Of a stretch of DNA of 64,000 bases, positions 22,546 through 34,705 are shown piece after piece. A program made the position numbers and the translations under genes. The notes beneath the pieces are model-generated. The model saw only the letters and a program-made list of their open reading frames with translations. It had not been told where the DNA came from and made no database searches. Position 1 is the stretch's first letter. Every line of letters starts with the position of its first letter. The stretch comes from Apostichopus japonicus (lineage: Eukaryota; Echinodermata; Holothuroidea; Aspidochirotida; Stichopodidae). The stretch lies in contig NC_092579.1 in NCBI RefSeq assembly GCF_037975245.1, positions 31,510,666-31,574,665 on the forward strand, read 5' to 3'.

Positions 22546-24225
22546 GTAAGTTTGTTCCTCACTTTTTAAAGATCTTAGGTCCAAGCATGTATTATATTAT
22601 GTGATATGCCTGCTACTACTGTACTAGATCCAATAATTATTTCAGTATGTGACAGAAGACGTTACAAGTATTCATATTTGCTTGCATTTCATTTTTATGT
22701 TGTAGGTGATTTCTGTTGGTAGACAGCATAAGGCTAGATAGGTTGTACATATTCTGCAGTATTTGCCAGTACGCCCTCAGTTTTATCACAAGTTTTTGTA
22801 GTATAAGATGGCCGTGTCCATGTGTATGATAAAGGTAACTGTTGTGTTCATATTGTTGTTGGCGTTGGTACATAATAGTATTCCATGGCATTGGGATTAG
22901 TTGGTCATATGCACACTTAGAGTTGTAATAAATAAGCTGTATTGATTCCCTTTAGCTATCATCTATTGACAAAGCAAATATTTTTTTAGATAGTTATGGA
23001 TTTTGGACAAATTTAAGATTTTATATCTTATTTTTTTTTATCATATGTCGGTTATAGCCATGATTTTTAGAATAGAAGGTTAATTTTTGACATGAGAAGC
23101 ATTGTGGGTTGCATGGAATAAGCATTTAAAAGAGCCTTCTACTCCTTAATATTAAAGAAGCCATTCACTCTTTAATATTTTCTGAGCATTAAAGGAGTGT
23201 TCCAACATTTAAAAGCTAGTTCATGATTTTATCAAGCATTGTTTATTACACATTTGTTTTCCTTTTCCTCCTATTTTTTGATGTAGAGCTTGCTAGTGGG
23301 GAACAAAATACCAGCGCTTAAAGAGAAAAACTGAGTTCTGCCTTCCCTTGCCATACTATATCTCCCCCCCCCCCCCCTTGGATGTCGCAACCAGACTCCT
23401 CTAACCACCCAATCCTTTACATATAAACAATGTCCAATCAATTGCCAGGTAGTGTTTATAGAGTTATAGAACAACAGTGTTTGTTTCAATTATCTAGGAG
23501 ACTTCTCTGCATATGCTGGTCTTCTCTACTGCTTTCAAATGCTAGCTAATGGCTAACTTGATCAATTGTCTTTCTTGATATAGTTTTGCCTTCTTTTGTG
23601 TAATCTAAATAATTAAGTCACTCACTGTTTTATTTAAAGGCAAAAATGAACTAAGGGATTTTTTTTGGATCAACAGATAACTTCTGGAGATGAGTGGAAT
23701 AACCCCAATGTTGGATGCTTCTCGGCCAAAAGATGTTTTTCTCATCAACTTCAAAGCAGTTGCTACATATTGATAGATAGTGTTCAAAGTTAAAAGTCTG
23801 CGAAAGCAATAGTAATAATAAATCCAGACCAGGTACTAAATGCATTTAACATGTGCACACTTCGGCAGCCGCTGCTGTGAGTATCCACCTTTATAATTAC
23901 TTTCATGATTCTTAGAGCAGGTTCCTTTTTTCTTTACTTGGATTTTGATCATTTTCTTTAACATCTTTAGCTTGACTTGTCACATTTCGATTTGTTTTGA
24001 TTAATACCCAGTTGGCTTTATAAATTTGCTGACCACAAAAAAAAAAAAACTACCTTAAAAGCAATGATGTCATAGATTATGGAGGATTTTTAAATGTTCT
24101 TTGAATATTCAATATGTTTGCCTAGCATTACCCTTCCTGCAAGTTGTTGACCAAAGCAAATCTTTAAAAGCAAAGATGTCATAGAATATGGAGGATTTTG
24201 AATTTTTTGCTTTGAATCTTGACAG
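22546..24225. other. intron or intergenic, no gene seen
   Basis: AT-rich sequence with a C run at 23366-23378. No supported exon. Confidence 0.4.
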
Positions 24226-24454
24226 GTCTCAACTATGAAGTGTGGCCTTTTGTCGATGAGTCAAGAAGCCTTGATTTGTGGTGAGATCTCTACACTATGA
24301 CTTCACGGGGATCGTGGTCGAGGAGGAACAGGAGGATCAAATCATCAAAAACAAGATCCTATTCTTGCATAACCATGGTATCGTCTGCTGTGGTGGGTCC
24401 ATAGAGGAGGCGTACTTCCTATCCCTCAACTGTGTAGCAGCATGCGAGATACAG
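24226..24454 (+). CDS. adducin exon, end of head domain, with frameshift
   Basis: Adducin caps actin filament ends and links them to spectrin at the membrane. The acceptor gaatcttgacag opens VSTMKCGLLSMSQEAL, and the donor gtaaag follows CEIQ. The middle reads LHYDFTGIVVEEEQEDQ, then LFLHNHGIVCCGG and EEAYFLSLN, matching the class II aldolase-like head of adducin (HDYHGIL...LRNHGLVSVGE...EEAFYYIHNL in vertebrates). The first 20 or so codons are in a different frame from the rest: the shift lies at about 24280-24300. The exon is 229 nt, one more than a multiple of three, although both ends are phase 0. This suggests one extra base, from sequencing or from decay. Confidence 0.85.
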
Positions 24455-25654
24455 GTAAAGAATTAGCTGGACTTGGTCCAACGTGGTCGGATTGCTTGTA
24501 AAACTTAGCAGTGTGAGGCCAAATGTTCTCTGGTTATATTACAGTTTGTTCATTCTCCTCCATTTCAGAATATTTTCGAGACCTGTGAAATTTACAGAGT
24601 TTTCCTTTTTTAAGCTGTTTTCTAAAGAGCCGGGAATGGGGTAAGGGGGTTAAGGGATGAAAATGGACAAGATTAGTCAACTCCAAACACAAAGTAAATG
24701 GTATGGATTGAGTTAATCTTTGTTATGACCCTCTCCTCTGAGAAAAGTTATCTGAAATTTTCAAACTGTTTCCAAACAATATAATCAATTTGGAATTGTT
24801 ATTGTCTTGGGAATGATTGTATCTCCTAGCCTACACGGAACTTGATTTTGCCATTAGCGTAGTCTACTTCTGTATCAATATGTAGTCATTACACTCTTCT
24901 AACTCTCTCCACCTCTGAAGATTCTGCTTCTGTACAAACTTTTGTTTGCTTTTCTCCGAGTCAAACTAGGCTCTGAGTAACAGCAGAAAGTCACCTGCAA
25001 TAGCAAAGCCTGCTCCATGAAACGAAAAGAACAGCGGTTGAAGAAGTATGTTTGACTGGAATAATTGCTAGTCTTGATGCGACTTGCCGACTCCAAATCG
25101 GATTTATGGATTTAGATTAAGGCATAGTAGGGAGATGTTTGCTTTCTAACATGTATGGGCACTAATAATGTTGACATTCATCGATAAAATTCCCATAATA
25201 TTCCTTTTGATGTCTGACCCCAAGGGCAAGGTTACCCACCTGGGAGATGTGTTTCATTATTGACCTTGGAATCCAGGGTCTTTTGGCTACTGTAAATCCT
25301 TAGAAAAGCTACCAGTTGAAACTGTGGGAAAAATCTTACTTAGAGATCTTTTATGAAAGTCATAATTGAGTTTTCTATTTGTTTGTCTTGAAGGTTCAGC
25401 AACACACTTTACTAGTGGGTTGGGATTACAAGTGGTGGGGGAAGTGGGGGGTGTTGATGGGCAGGAATGGGAGTACTTGGTCCTCTCTTCTCCCTGCAGC
25501 ATCAAGAGCTGGTTGTCTGGGTTTTGTCAACCTACAATTTTATCAATCGGTGTGTGTGTGGTTTTTTTTGTCGAGTCTGGGTAACAAATAATGGTCGTTA
25601 CAAAGCGGATTATCTGCTTTCTAATAAAGCCACCCTTACCTTACACAAATATAT

Positions 25655-26075
25655 TCGATAAGTATTCAAAAAGTATTCAAAGATTTCCTCAGTATTCAGA
25701 AAATTTACCATATAACACACAGTACAAAATAAGTATTCCAATACTAATATGAATAACTATAAGCCTTCCTCAGAGCCAAAATATGTAAATGAGTGAAGTA
25801 TTCGAATACCTGTTAGGTATTCAAATAGGTATTCAAATAGGTATTCGAATAGGTATTCGAGTAGATTTGGAATAGCTATTTGAATACTTAGCTCATTTAC
25901 ATATAAGTATTCGCTCATTTAAATAATTTGGCTCTGACAAATACTTATAGTTACTCGAATACTTATTCGCTAGTATTCGAATACTTGTATGCTAATTAGT
26001 TATTTTATGAAGGCTTAACAGGTTTCTGAATACTTACTCAAATACTTATTGAATACTTGTATGCTAATCAGTTCC
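25655..26075. repeat. imperfect ~400-bp palindrome of TATTCGAATA motifs
   Basis: The left half contains taactataagccttcctcag, agagccaaaatatgtaaat and gagtgaagtattcgaatacc. The right half contains the complement in reverse order: tagctcatttacatataagt, aatttggctctgac and acttatagtta. Outer parts (cagtattcagaaa left; tttctgaatactta right) also pair. The centre, about 25860, is a run of aggtattcgaat words. It lies in an adducin intron and looks like a fold-back element. Confidence 0.75.
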
Positions 26076-27084
26076 AAGTAAGGAGAGTTAGGAATTTGGC
26101 CAGCTTGTTGTCCTAGTTATTGATTAAAACTCTCCAAACAAATAATGAGAATAACCAGAATTCTGAAGTCTCCTTTTTTATGCAACAACTATAAAATTAC
26201 AAAACAAAACAAAAATAAAATACAGCTTCTTCAATTTCATGTATCTTTCTTGTAGCATTCATGCACTTGTATGCAAACCGTTTGTTCATCTCTTGTGGCT
26301 GTGGCTCTGTCCACTGGTTTCTGCCACACATACTGTGAATGTACTCTGAACATAAAACAAATAGAAATAATGAATAATGATAGGGCACAAATATACATTG
26401 GCACAATAACCACCCACCAGAAACGGAAAATATGATATATAATATTCAGTGCATAATGGACGTCGCAACGCGAGGGAGAGATGGGTGGCTTTAGACCCCA
26501 CTTTTTTTGCAAGCAAGCATGTTTACACATGTCTTACAACATGTCACAAAGTTTATATATAACCTTACTAGCCCTTCCCCCCTGTAATAATTATTAAAAT
26601 GATAAAAAATTTGGCCATTGCATATAACCACATATGAAAAACAGAAATGTAATCACATTAAACCCTGCATGCCCAACACTCAAATGTTTTGCATTTTTAT
26701 AACGCTATTTCAATGGTAAGTAAAATCTCTGTAGTACGGTAAGAGAAACGTCAGACTTGAACGTGAAGTTTGACTAGGTAAAACTAGGAAACTAATCCAA
26801 GTACTGAATGTCCAAATAATGACCAAACATAGGTATTGCCCCATGCACCCATAAGAATAAGCTTAACTGTAGTAACCTTATAAGTTTAGGCCTAAACAAG
26901 AAATATTCTACACATGTAGCCTTGTCTTATTTTAATTTGATTATTAATTTTATTAACTGCAAATATGCTGTTTATCGTTGCACAAGACAGGATAAAATTA
27001 GAAGTTGATCTTGGTTATTGTGCCACTGTCAGAAAGTTTCATATGATTACACATAGAAATGAAACAGAAAAAAGGTCAACATAC

Positions 27085-27304
27085 CACTTATTTTGATGAT
27101 TTTTCTAGAATACGGCCGCTTTCCTCTCCACTTTATCAAGCAGACTGCATTTTCAGTTGCATTTTCTTTGTCCATCACCGACTCTGTACTAACTTGTTGA
27201 TCTTTCATCCAATAAATAACACATTTTTTAGGCTTGGTCTTCTTCGATGGGTCAACAATATTTTCCATATTCTTGGATAACTGCAGCAAGTTCTGAACAT
27301 CCAT
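27085..27304 (-). CDS. possible first coding exon of an opposite-strand gene
   Basis: On the minus strand, ATG at 27304 opens 73 codons followed by a good donor (gtatgt). The peptide is basic and contains CVIYWMKDQQVSTESV and AVCLIKWRGKRPYSRKI. The spacing of YW, the V..E segment, V..KW.GK and Y..K recalls the N-terminal module ahead of BEN domains in invertebrate BEND-like proteins. That is inference; no BEN domain is seen. It would lie inside an adducin intron. A plus-strand 73-codon ORF overlaps and is probably a shadow. Confidence 0.35.
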
Positions 27305-28543
27305 TATTGGATATTTAGGCCTAGGCCTATCGCTGTGGGATAAAATTTATTTTCTTCCAAGTTTCAGTCTAATGTTAATAAAGTTCAGTCGGGCTGCAAG
27401 GACTGGAATAAATTTAGTCCGACTCAAAAACTGAAACATTTATTTCTGCGAACTCAAATTCAATCTGCTAATAAAAGTTGAATAAAATTCAAGAGGAATA
27501 AATATCTGTTTAAAAGGGAGTATTAAGCACAGAATACTAAAACAGTAAGTCTATGAATATGATCGATGAGATTTTGGAAAGGCTTCAGTTTTCAATCCTC
27601 CGCGGTATATTCAAATACTGCCGTGCCTGTGCACTTCACCTTGGCCAGAAAGCGTATTATAAATACTAATGTGATGACACTAACATCATGAAAGGAAAGC
27701 TGGGATGCTCCTGAGGGTCTTTGTAAGTTTGATGAGCTCAGCTTGTGCCCGCAGGCGTCCACAGGATTCTGTATCAAATCGTTTGGAGAAGAGGCTTATA
27801 AACACAAACATCCGTTTTCCTGATAGTGTTACAATGCTTCTATTGTACCTCATACATATTGTACATAATGCTTTTGCCTGTTTGCTATCAAGGTGCTTTG
27901 CAGAATCCAGGCATTGGTTATATCCACCATAGAGAAGTTGACATCTTTTTGTTCATTAAAGAGCAAATAATCAAATAGCCAAGTTTGGTCCAGTTTTGTT
28001 GACAGACAAAAAAATTTTGTTGGATAGGAACAAATGAAGTATTATTGCCCAGACAGACAGTTGGCTCAAATATTTGCCTGTTGAAGGAGAAGTGCATTTC
28101 TGTGCTTGTTCTGTAATGGCAGTATTTAGCTCTTTTGTCCCTTGACAGAGAGATGGAAGACAAAATGCTTCAATTGAGAAGGATTCAAAGGTTTCATCAA
28201 AAGGACGAAATTTCAAACCAGATTTAAGCTAAAAACGACTCTTTAGTGGGTCTTGTATTTTTGAAGCATAAATGCCAAACGGATGGTTTCTTCGGCAAAT
28301 CATGTACGATTTTGTCGTCCTCTTATATGAAATTGTTGAGTTTCATTCTTCGGATGGCATATACAAGATGACAAATATAAGAATCTCCTTAGTAGTGTTA
28401 GGACCAGCAGAGCAAAGTCGGCAACGAGAAACGACAAAGGAGGAATAAGAGAGATTAAAAGAGTCGCTCGTAAGACTTGTGTTCAATAATGTAGCAACAA
28501 ACTGCATTCAAACGCTTTACCGTATGCTAATTATTCGTGACAG

Positions 28544-28708
28544 ATACATGCCGTAGGCCTGGATAATGTCATCCACCTACCGGATGAAGTCAGAGACGAG
28601 GTCGGCGAAGCGACTGCCAAGGACGCAGGTGGGGTCAGTGAGACAGGACACAAACTGAAGGTCGGTAAACTGGAGTTTGAAGCCATGATGAGACATTTGG
28701 ACAATATG
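28544..28708 (+). CDS. adducin exon, neck region start
   Basis: The acceptor attcgtgacag and donor gtaaga bound exactly 55 codons in phase 0. It reads GLDNVIHLPDEVRDEVGEAT, then KLKVGKLEFEAMMRHLDNM, matching the vertebrate adducin segment that follows the head (GGPDNLVLL... and EQEFEALMR.LDNL). It joins the previous exon after CEIQ, as in vertebrate adducins. The linker between is shorter and acidic. No defect is visible here. Confidence 0.9.
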
Positions 28709-29919
28709 GTAAGATTTCAAAATGCAAAACATTAGGGAAACAGTCCCCTTACAGCGAAGTTGCATTTCCAACCCGACCTCAAGCGGGGGAGCTCGGGTTG
28801 GGCTTATCTCGAGCTTCAGCTCTGCTTACACCACTTATCTTAACCCTATCACACGGACCAACGAACATGCGGTTTGCTCGCGGCATTAGCTAGTGTGTCA
28901 GCTATATGCAAGTGATCAACAGATCAACGTTGTTCACAGGCATGCACAGCTATAGCTACATGCGTACATACAGTACTCGCGACATATGATCGTATGAAGT
29001 GTATTCCGTGTCTTAGTTCCCTTTAGCTGCCGGTTCGGATTTTCGTGATTTTTATTCACCGGTTCCTGATTTTTCCGCGTCTGGCTTGCCTTTAATACAT
29101 AACACCAGACGACCGCTAATTTTCATAACCGGCCCCTGGAAATTTCCCAAACGTTACTACATCCAAACCTGAGATTTTCATGTGCCCCGAATCCATAGCT
29201 GTCGCATTAGGCCTAACGCTATGTTGTAACATTGAGAAACCGGCCTCTGAATACGGTCTATATTTTTGTTCAAATTACTGCTGCACAAGTAAATGCAATT
29301 TTTTATTATTAGAAACATCATTGGAGTTGTTTTCAGTTCTTATCATTCCTTTATATCAATCTGGAAACGTTAAACAGTAATCCTACACTAGTTACGTTGT
29401 CACTATTTACTTAGTTTGATTGGCCTAAGCTTAAATTTCTAATTGAGCTTGAATAAAGTTAATAATAGTGACGAACAAGGATGTTAAACACTAAGTTCGG
29501 CATATTTTTTATTTGTTCATAAACGGAATTATATTGAACATAAGTACAAAATAACGTCGGAGTGTAAGAATTAGGTATTAAAATTAACATTTTGGTAAAG
29601 ATTGAAGATGGATGATTTGTTTGAGATACTTTTTGAGATGGAAAGTTTGGGTAACTATTCTTGGCGCTTTTCGGGCCATTAACACATCTAGTAGGTTAGG
29701 CCATTCGCTATTCATAAACACATGGTTACTTGGTACGGACAATCGTCATCTTTTTTATCTTTGGAAATCCTTTTTCTTTTTCTTTTTCCGCGAAACTCCT
29801 GAGGTGGTTTAGTAGGGGCCTATACATACACAAGGATACATACAAGCCTTTGTTACATGCATGAGAAGAGTTGCATTAAGTACAATGTACCAATTTTGAG
29901 GGAAGATAGGCTATTTCAT

Positions 29920-30090
29920 CACTAGGGTTTTGCGGGATCCCGGTAGTCAAGTGAATACCGGCATCCCGATCCCGGCTTTGACTAACCCCGATCACAGTGC
30001 AATGTGTAACTACTACCGGTATTGGGAAAACAACTGGTTATTACATTCGTTTCGGTATCATTCCCGGGAATCCAGGACATAATAAAAAAT
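29920..30090. repeat. cluster of GC-rich palindromes
   Basis: Within an AT-rich stretch lie gggatcccggtag, atcccgatcccggc, accggtattggg and cccgggaatcc, all self-complementary or paired with each other. It resembles the subterminal region of a hAT-type element, but matching outer ends were not found. Confidence 0.3.
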
Positions 30091-31989
30091 ATCTACGTAT
30101 TACTATTTAAATTAGAGAAAAGAAAACACGTTTATTTCTGGTTTCTGTGTTCTTAGTTTGAATAATATCTTATCAATTTACGCACTGGCCTAGACATATT
30201 AATGAATCAACTTTTCACGTAGTAATTTGGACCTATAGCCTACACCAAATATCGAACGTTAGTGAACTCAGCATGTTACGAGACCTCAAAGTTATTCAGA
30301 AATTTTCGTTATTTATTCTTCCTTCAAACGATGATTGTGAAGGTTCCCATGTACAAAATCTCACCCTTATGCATTTCACCACATTTTGTGATAATAATTA
30401 CTACGATTTAATAATTTTTGATCCAAAACCGACGGGAGCATATCAAATTAAATCCATCTTCGCACGGGACTGTATATTATTATAGCATAGGGTACGGTAC
30501 TGTTACACACTGCTGTTCGGTACTTGAGAGTTGATGCTGTAATGAAATGGATTCGTTTATTAATGCGGGGGGGGGGGGTTCCACGATGTCATTTCTAGTT
30601 ATCTTTCGCTACTTTTTTTATTTTTAAGAACTTTTGTACGAAGATTGATATTGTACGTATTGAAAGTATATTTTCTGGAGTAAAAAACAGCCGATTAACG
30701 ATATAAATAAATCTGTACTATTCTTATATATGTAGTTTATAATCCCGTATTTATGTAGCCCCTAAGTTACATTATTGTTGTCTGAAGTTCCAAACAGGTG
30801 GGGACTTGTTGATAGTTAAAAACTTTTCATTGTGAACTTTTAAACTGAAAGTATTAGTAGTAAGTCGAGTCCTGTCTTTCCCACATGCTTAGTGATTCCC
30901 GTTAAATTACATTGAATTTAGGTAAAAATTCATACAAACTAGGTAGGCATCGGCCGATCCTAATTCTAAGCCTACATCGAAAGTTACGCCGTATACACCT
31001 CGCAAGAAAACCACGATAACCTTGAATGAAAAAACAATATTTTGCACTTGAAGATCTGTCTTCCCCCAAAATGCAATGATAAGGTCTAGACTTAGTACTT
31101 CTTGATACATTGAGTTTCCAATTACTAGTCAAAAACATTTTCTGAAGAAAAAAATCGTAAGATATTTTTCACAAAAATTGATGATTAGATAAGTGCTTCC
31201 TCACAATCAACGAGCCGCCCCGATATTCGCTCCCCTTACGTAAAACTTCTATATATATTACACGTGGAAAAACACGAGTTTTTACACACATAATTCCCAT
31301 TGACATTGGTCACGGAACATAAGTAGGTCATCGACATTCGAACTTGGCAACTTGCCCAAGTTCATCGCACCATGGGAACGACCCAACAGATTGAACATTA
31401 TGTTACATTTTCCCGCCATCTGGACGCCGATTGTAAATTTTGGTGTAATATGCAAATTATGAATGGTACTGCCCTTGGTTAAAACTTAAAACTATTGCGA
31501 CACATACAAATTTTGGGAAACTGTTGTATAGAAGAAACTTTTGTATCAAATGTAAAGTACTGTATGGTAGGCCTACTATAATTTATAAAAGACGGTTTTC
31601 CTCAGGTGATAAGGAAAAGGGATGTTTCGGTGAACTCGATCTCTTTGTATAGTACTTGGATACTTAAAATGACCATGCTGTATATGCAGCTTCTATTTCT
31701 CTTTAAGTAAGCTCTACTTAGCATTGTTATCCGTTGTGGATCTTTATTGGAATAAATACGAAATGTATTTTTTGACGCCAGTATTTAACGGTAGGCCTAA
31801 GCATTTCTTAAATTGTTGACTGAGCTTCAAAATCGGAGATTTGATCACGGGTGCCAATTTGTATCTACGGATCCCCTTATAACATTCAATGCTAACAGCA
31901 TCCTCCTATTCTTATGAGGCGAATAGCACATAATATCAATAGGATGGTCGGAGGGAGGTACCTTAGATTATGAAATTGTGTTGCGGGCG

Positions 31990-32190
31990 CTGAGCGAGTG
32001 TATGGAGGGCCCGAATGCCCGACATTTTTTATTTATTCGCATTTTTATCCAGGGTTGCTTATTCAGCAAAAGCTGGTTTCCAATAAGGCCCTGCTTTTTA
32101 CATTCAACGTTATACATAAAAAGTAAAACATAGCAATACAAAAACAATTAAATGTACAGATACAAAACAATTAACGCTGTAAAGTGGAGA
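31990..32190 (-). mobile_element. possible LINE 3'-end remnant
   Basis: The plus-strand run tttatttattcgcattttta, then gctggtttccaataaggccc and a long A-rich stretch, has the look of a minus-strand LINE 3' UTR. No coding remnant is attached. Weak. Confidence 0.25.
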
Positions 32191-32687
32191 CAACTACAAA
32201 AAAAAATGGAAATAAAAGAATTATCAAAAATTGGGCTTGCAAATAATAACTGGAAAGTTTTGGAAACCAACACTATGCTAGTTATTTCAACATGCGCGTT
32301 GAAACTTTCGATACCCAAGAGCTAATATAATGTAATAGCTGAACAAAGCCCAGGAAGCAATATAAAAAAAATATTGTAAAAAACAGCAAATAAGATTCAT
32401 AATGCAAAAGTTATTATTGTAATCACTCTTTGGTGAAAGGATTAGTGTGCCTACGACATGAAATTGAAACACAGTAGAAGACTTTCAGTTTATCTCAAAT
32501 AGTTTTCCATCCAGTTCACATGCATCATGGACTCGCAATAACATAAAGAATATAATTTTGCCCTTCAGCTATGTATTTGCCAGGCATAAAGCTGATACAT
32601 CAACCTTTTGTTTAACTGCCTTTATATAAGCAGATACAAGAAAACGGACTGAGAAAGATTGTATTTTAACAGAGTCGGTGTGTTTCA

Positions 32688-32800
32688 CAAGGGCGTAGGA
32701 ACCGGGGGGCTGGGGGCGCCAGCCCCCCCCCCCCCCCCCCACCCTGTGAAAGATATGGAGGGGCGGAAGTATCATTCCGCCCCCTCCCCCCGCTTCGCTT
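32688..32800. mobile_element. partial hAT-type MITE, left end only
   Basis: It starts caagggcgtaggaaccgggg and continues through a gccagccccc block and gaggggcggaagtatcattc, nearly identical to the left 110 bp of the complete MITE at 43095-43452. Similarity stops after cgcttcgctt, so the right part is lost. Confidence 0.75.
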
Positions 32801-33528
32801 TTCTGTTATCCTAAATCTGTGTTATTATTTATATATTCCATAGAAACATAGTTACAAGATAGTTGAGGTCTTGACATGTACAGAGATGAGTTTTAAATGC
32901 AAGTCTTCCACTCAACACAGTACATGTTAAGAAGTCAATATCATTTCAGCTATACACTCTATACTGTCTTGATTGCTCATTGAAGTGCATATAATCCCTT
33001 ATGTCCTGTGAAACTGGTTTAATTAAATTAGTTCGCATAAGCGATCTTGTGGTCATTCTTATCTTGCTCATCTTACAAAACCTGCTCAACCATGTGTGGT
33101 ATAGCCAGATAAGCAGCCACTTTGCAACAATTCAAGTGGAAAATTTTGCACCTTCGGTGTAAGGGGACTGTTTCCCTAATGAATTCCAACTCACTTGGCC
33201 TGCAACGTCTGTGCAGTAGACCAACTAGCCTTATTTGCATTTAAAGATCTGGGCAAACATAGCTAGCATTTACTATGCTAATTGCCAACCGATGGCGTCG
33301 CTAGTTAACGTATGAGGTTTTTGATCATATGTGTACCAAGCTAATACGCTTTATTAAGTGAGATAATTCAGTGAGAAGTGAGTTGTAGGAAGTCAGTGTG
33401 GATAAGCAGGTAGCTTCGTTCAGTCAAAGTAAACAGCTGTGACGTATCAGGATGGTTGGATACACCATTCGATTTGATTTGTGTCTTACTTGAAACTCTA
33501 ATTGTTACAGCTTGATACTCTCTTAGAT

Positions 33529-33532
<4 letters not shown>

Positions 33533-33566
<34 letters not shown>
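33533..33566. repeat. (TA)n microsatellite
   Basis: About 17 uninterrupted TA dinucleotides. Confidence 0.95.
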
Positions 33567-33569
<3 letters not shown>

Positions 33570-33973
33570 TTGGCAAGCTCTTGACTTAATAATCAGAATG
33601 GTTTCATACGCTATTGAACATAATCGATACTTTATCGGTTTGGGGAACTTCATGAAGCTCCCCCATGTGATCTGTTGCACACCCCACCCATTTTGAAACT
33701 ATTTTCAAGATCACCTGCATCCAAAATTGTGCAATATTTCATGGAAATGGCATAGAAACGGAATGTTCCAATTAGTTTGTCCTGAATGCACCAAAGACAG
33801 CGAATGTGTGAGATTTTCAAAGAGATACTTGTGGAAGACTTGATATGTAATCATTTCATAAGTAAAACAGCAAAGATGGAGGAATGTTGTGCTGCTGATG
33901 TTAGATGTAAGAGTGACTTAGATCTGCAACCAGCACAAAAATTTGATCACAGGAACTTTTTAATTTGTTACAG

Positions 33974-34255
33974 GGTTACATAACAGGCAACGTGTACGGC
34001 CAGCCGTTTGTGAGACACGAACTGAAGCCCAAGAGCGACGTCGCCTACCCAGCCGCCTCCACCAACTTCATCTACATCTACGACAACAAATTTGAGAAGA
34101 GCAGATACGAGTCACCGATCAAGATGTTGAACAGGAGGCAGGCAGAGGAGAAGACGAAATGGCTGAACACGCCAAACACATACTCCAAGGTGAAGGTAGC
34201 CCAAGAGTACGCCAACTGGGGAGAGGAAGGGGAAGACGAGGGCTACAAGACAAAG
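33974..34255 (+). CDS. adducin exon, neck region
   Basis: The acceptor tttgttacag opens in phase 0 with GYITGNVYGQPF, matching vertebrate GYRTGYPYR after LDNL. Later come PIKMLNRRQAEEKTKWLNTP (vertebrate ...QKQQREKTRWLNS) and an acidic stretch ending GYKTK. Vertebrate adducins end an exon at the equivalent KTK, giving exactly 94 codons here. However, the next bases are atacac, not GT. Reading on gives IHLSSSDM and TAA at 34280. Alternative donors (gtgaag, gtagcc at about 34190-34200) would drop the acidic end. The true 3' boundary is therefore uncertain. Confidence 0.85.
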
Positions 34256-34705
34256 ATACACCTGAGTAGTAGTGACATGTAATTGGTGGTAGGCACATCA
34301 TCTGTTTGACAGAATCACCCGACACAATCCTTAATTTTGGGCAATTTGGGGACTTTGACAATTCAAGACATCAAAGAGGCACTTGCCAAGGTGATGAAAA
34401 TGTTTTGATTTTAGCACTTTCCAGAAACAAAAAAATATAAATCTAAAATGTCCTACAGATGGAATTATCAGAAGTTAGTCATCCTTTGTTTGTTTGCTAT
34501 TTATTTAGCAAATGTTTGATCTTTTCAGAGGGAGAACAAGGATAGAAGGGTTGTTGGGGGGAGGGGGAAGCGGGATTGTCACCATTCTGGACAATGTTAG
34601 TCATCCTTTGATTGGCTGAATAAATATCTATCTATAAATATCTATCTAATGTGATCCGGGGCGGTGATTTGTTTCAAATATTGATGGGGTACATTTGCTT
34701 GGGTG

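Larger units (their letters stand above)
28730..33181. mobile_element. 4.45-kb segment with 24-bp perfect terminal inverted repeats
   Basis: The left end, cattagggaaacagtcccct and four more bases (28730-28753), is repeated exactly in inverted orientation at 33158-33181. Weaker pairing continues inward for about 15-20 bp (gcgaagttgca versus ccgaaggtgca, then tttcca). Outside the 24 bp there is no similarity. This is the form of a DNA transposon inserted 21 bp after an adducin donor site. No target duplication and no transposase-sized ORF is seen, so it would be non-autonomous or eroded. Confidence 0.6.
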
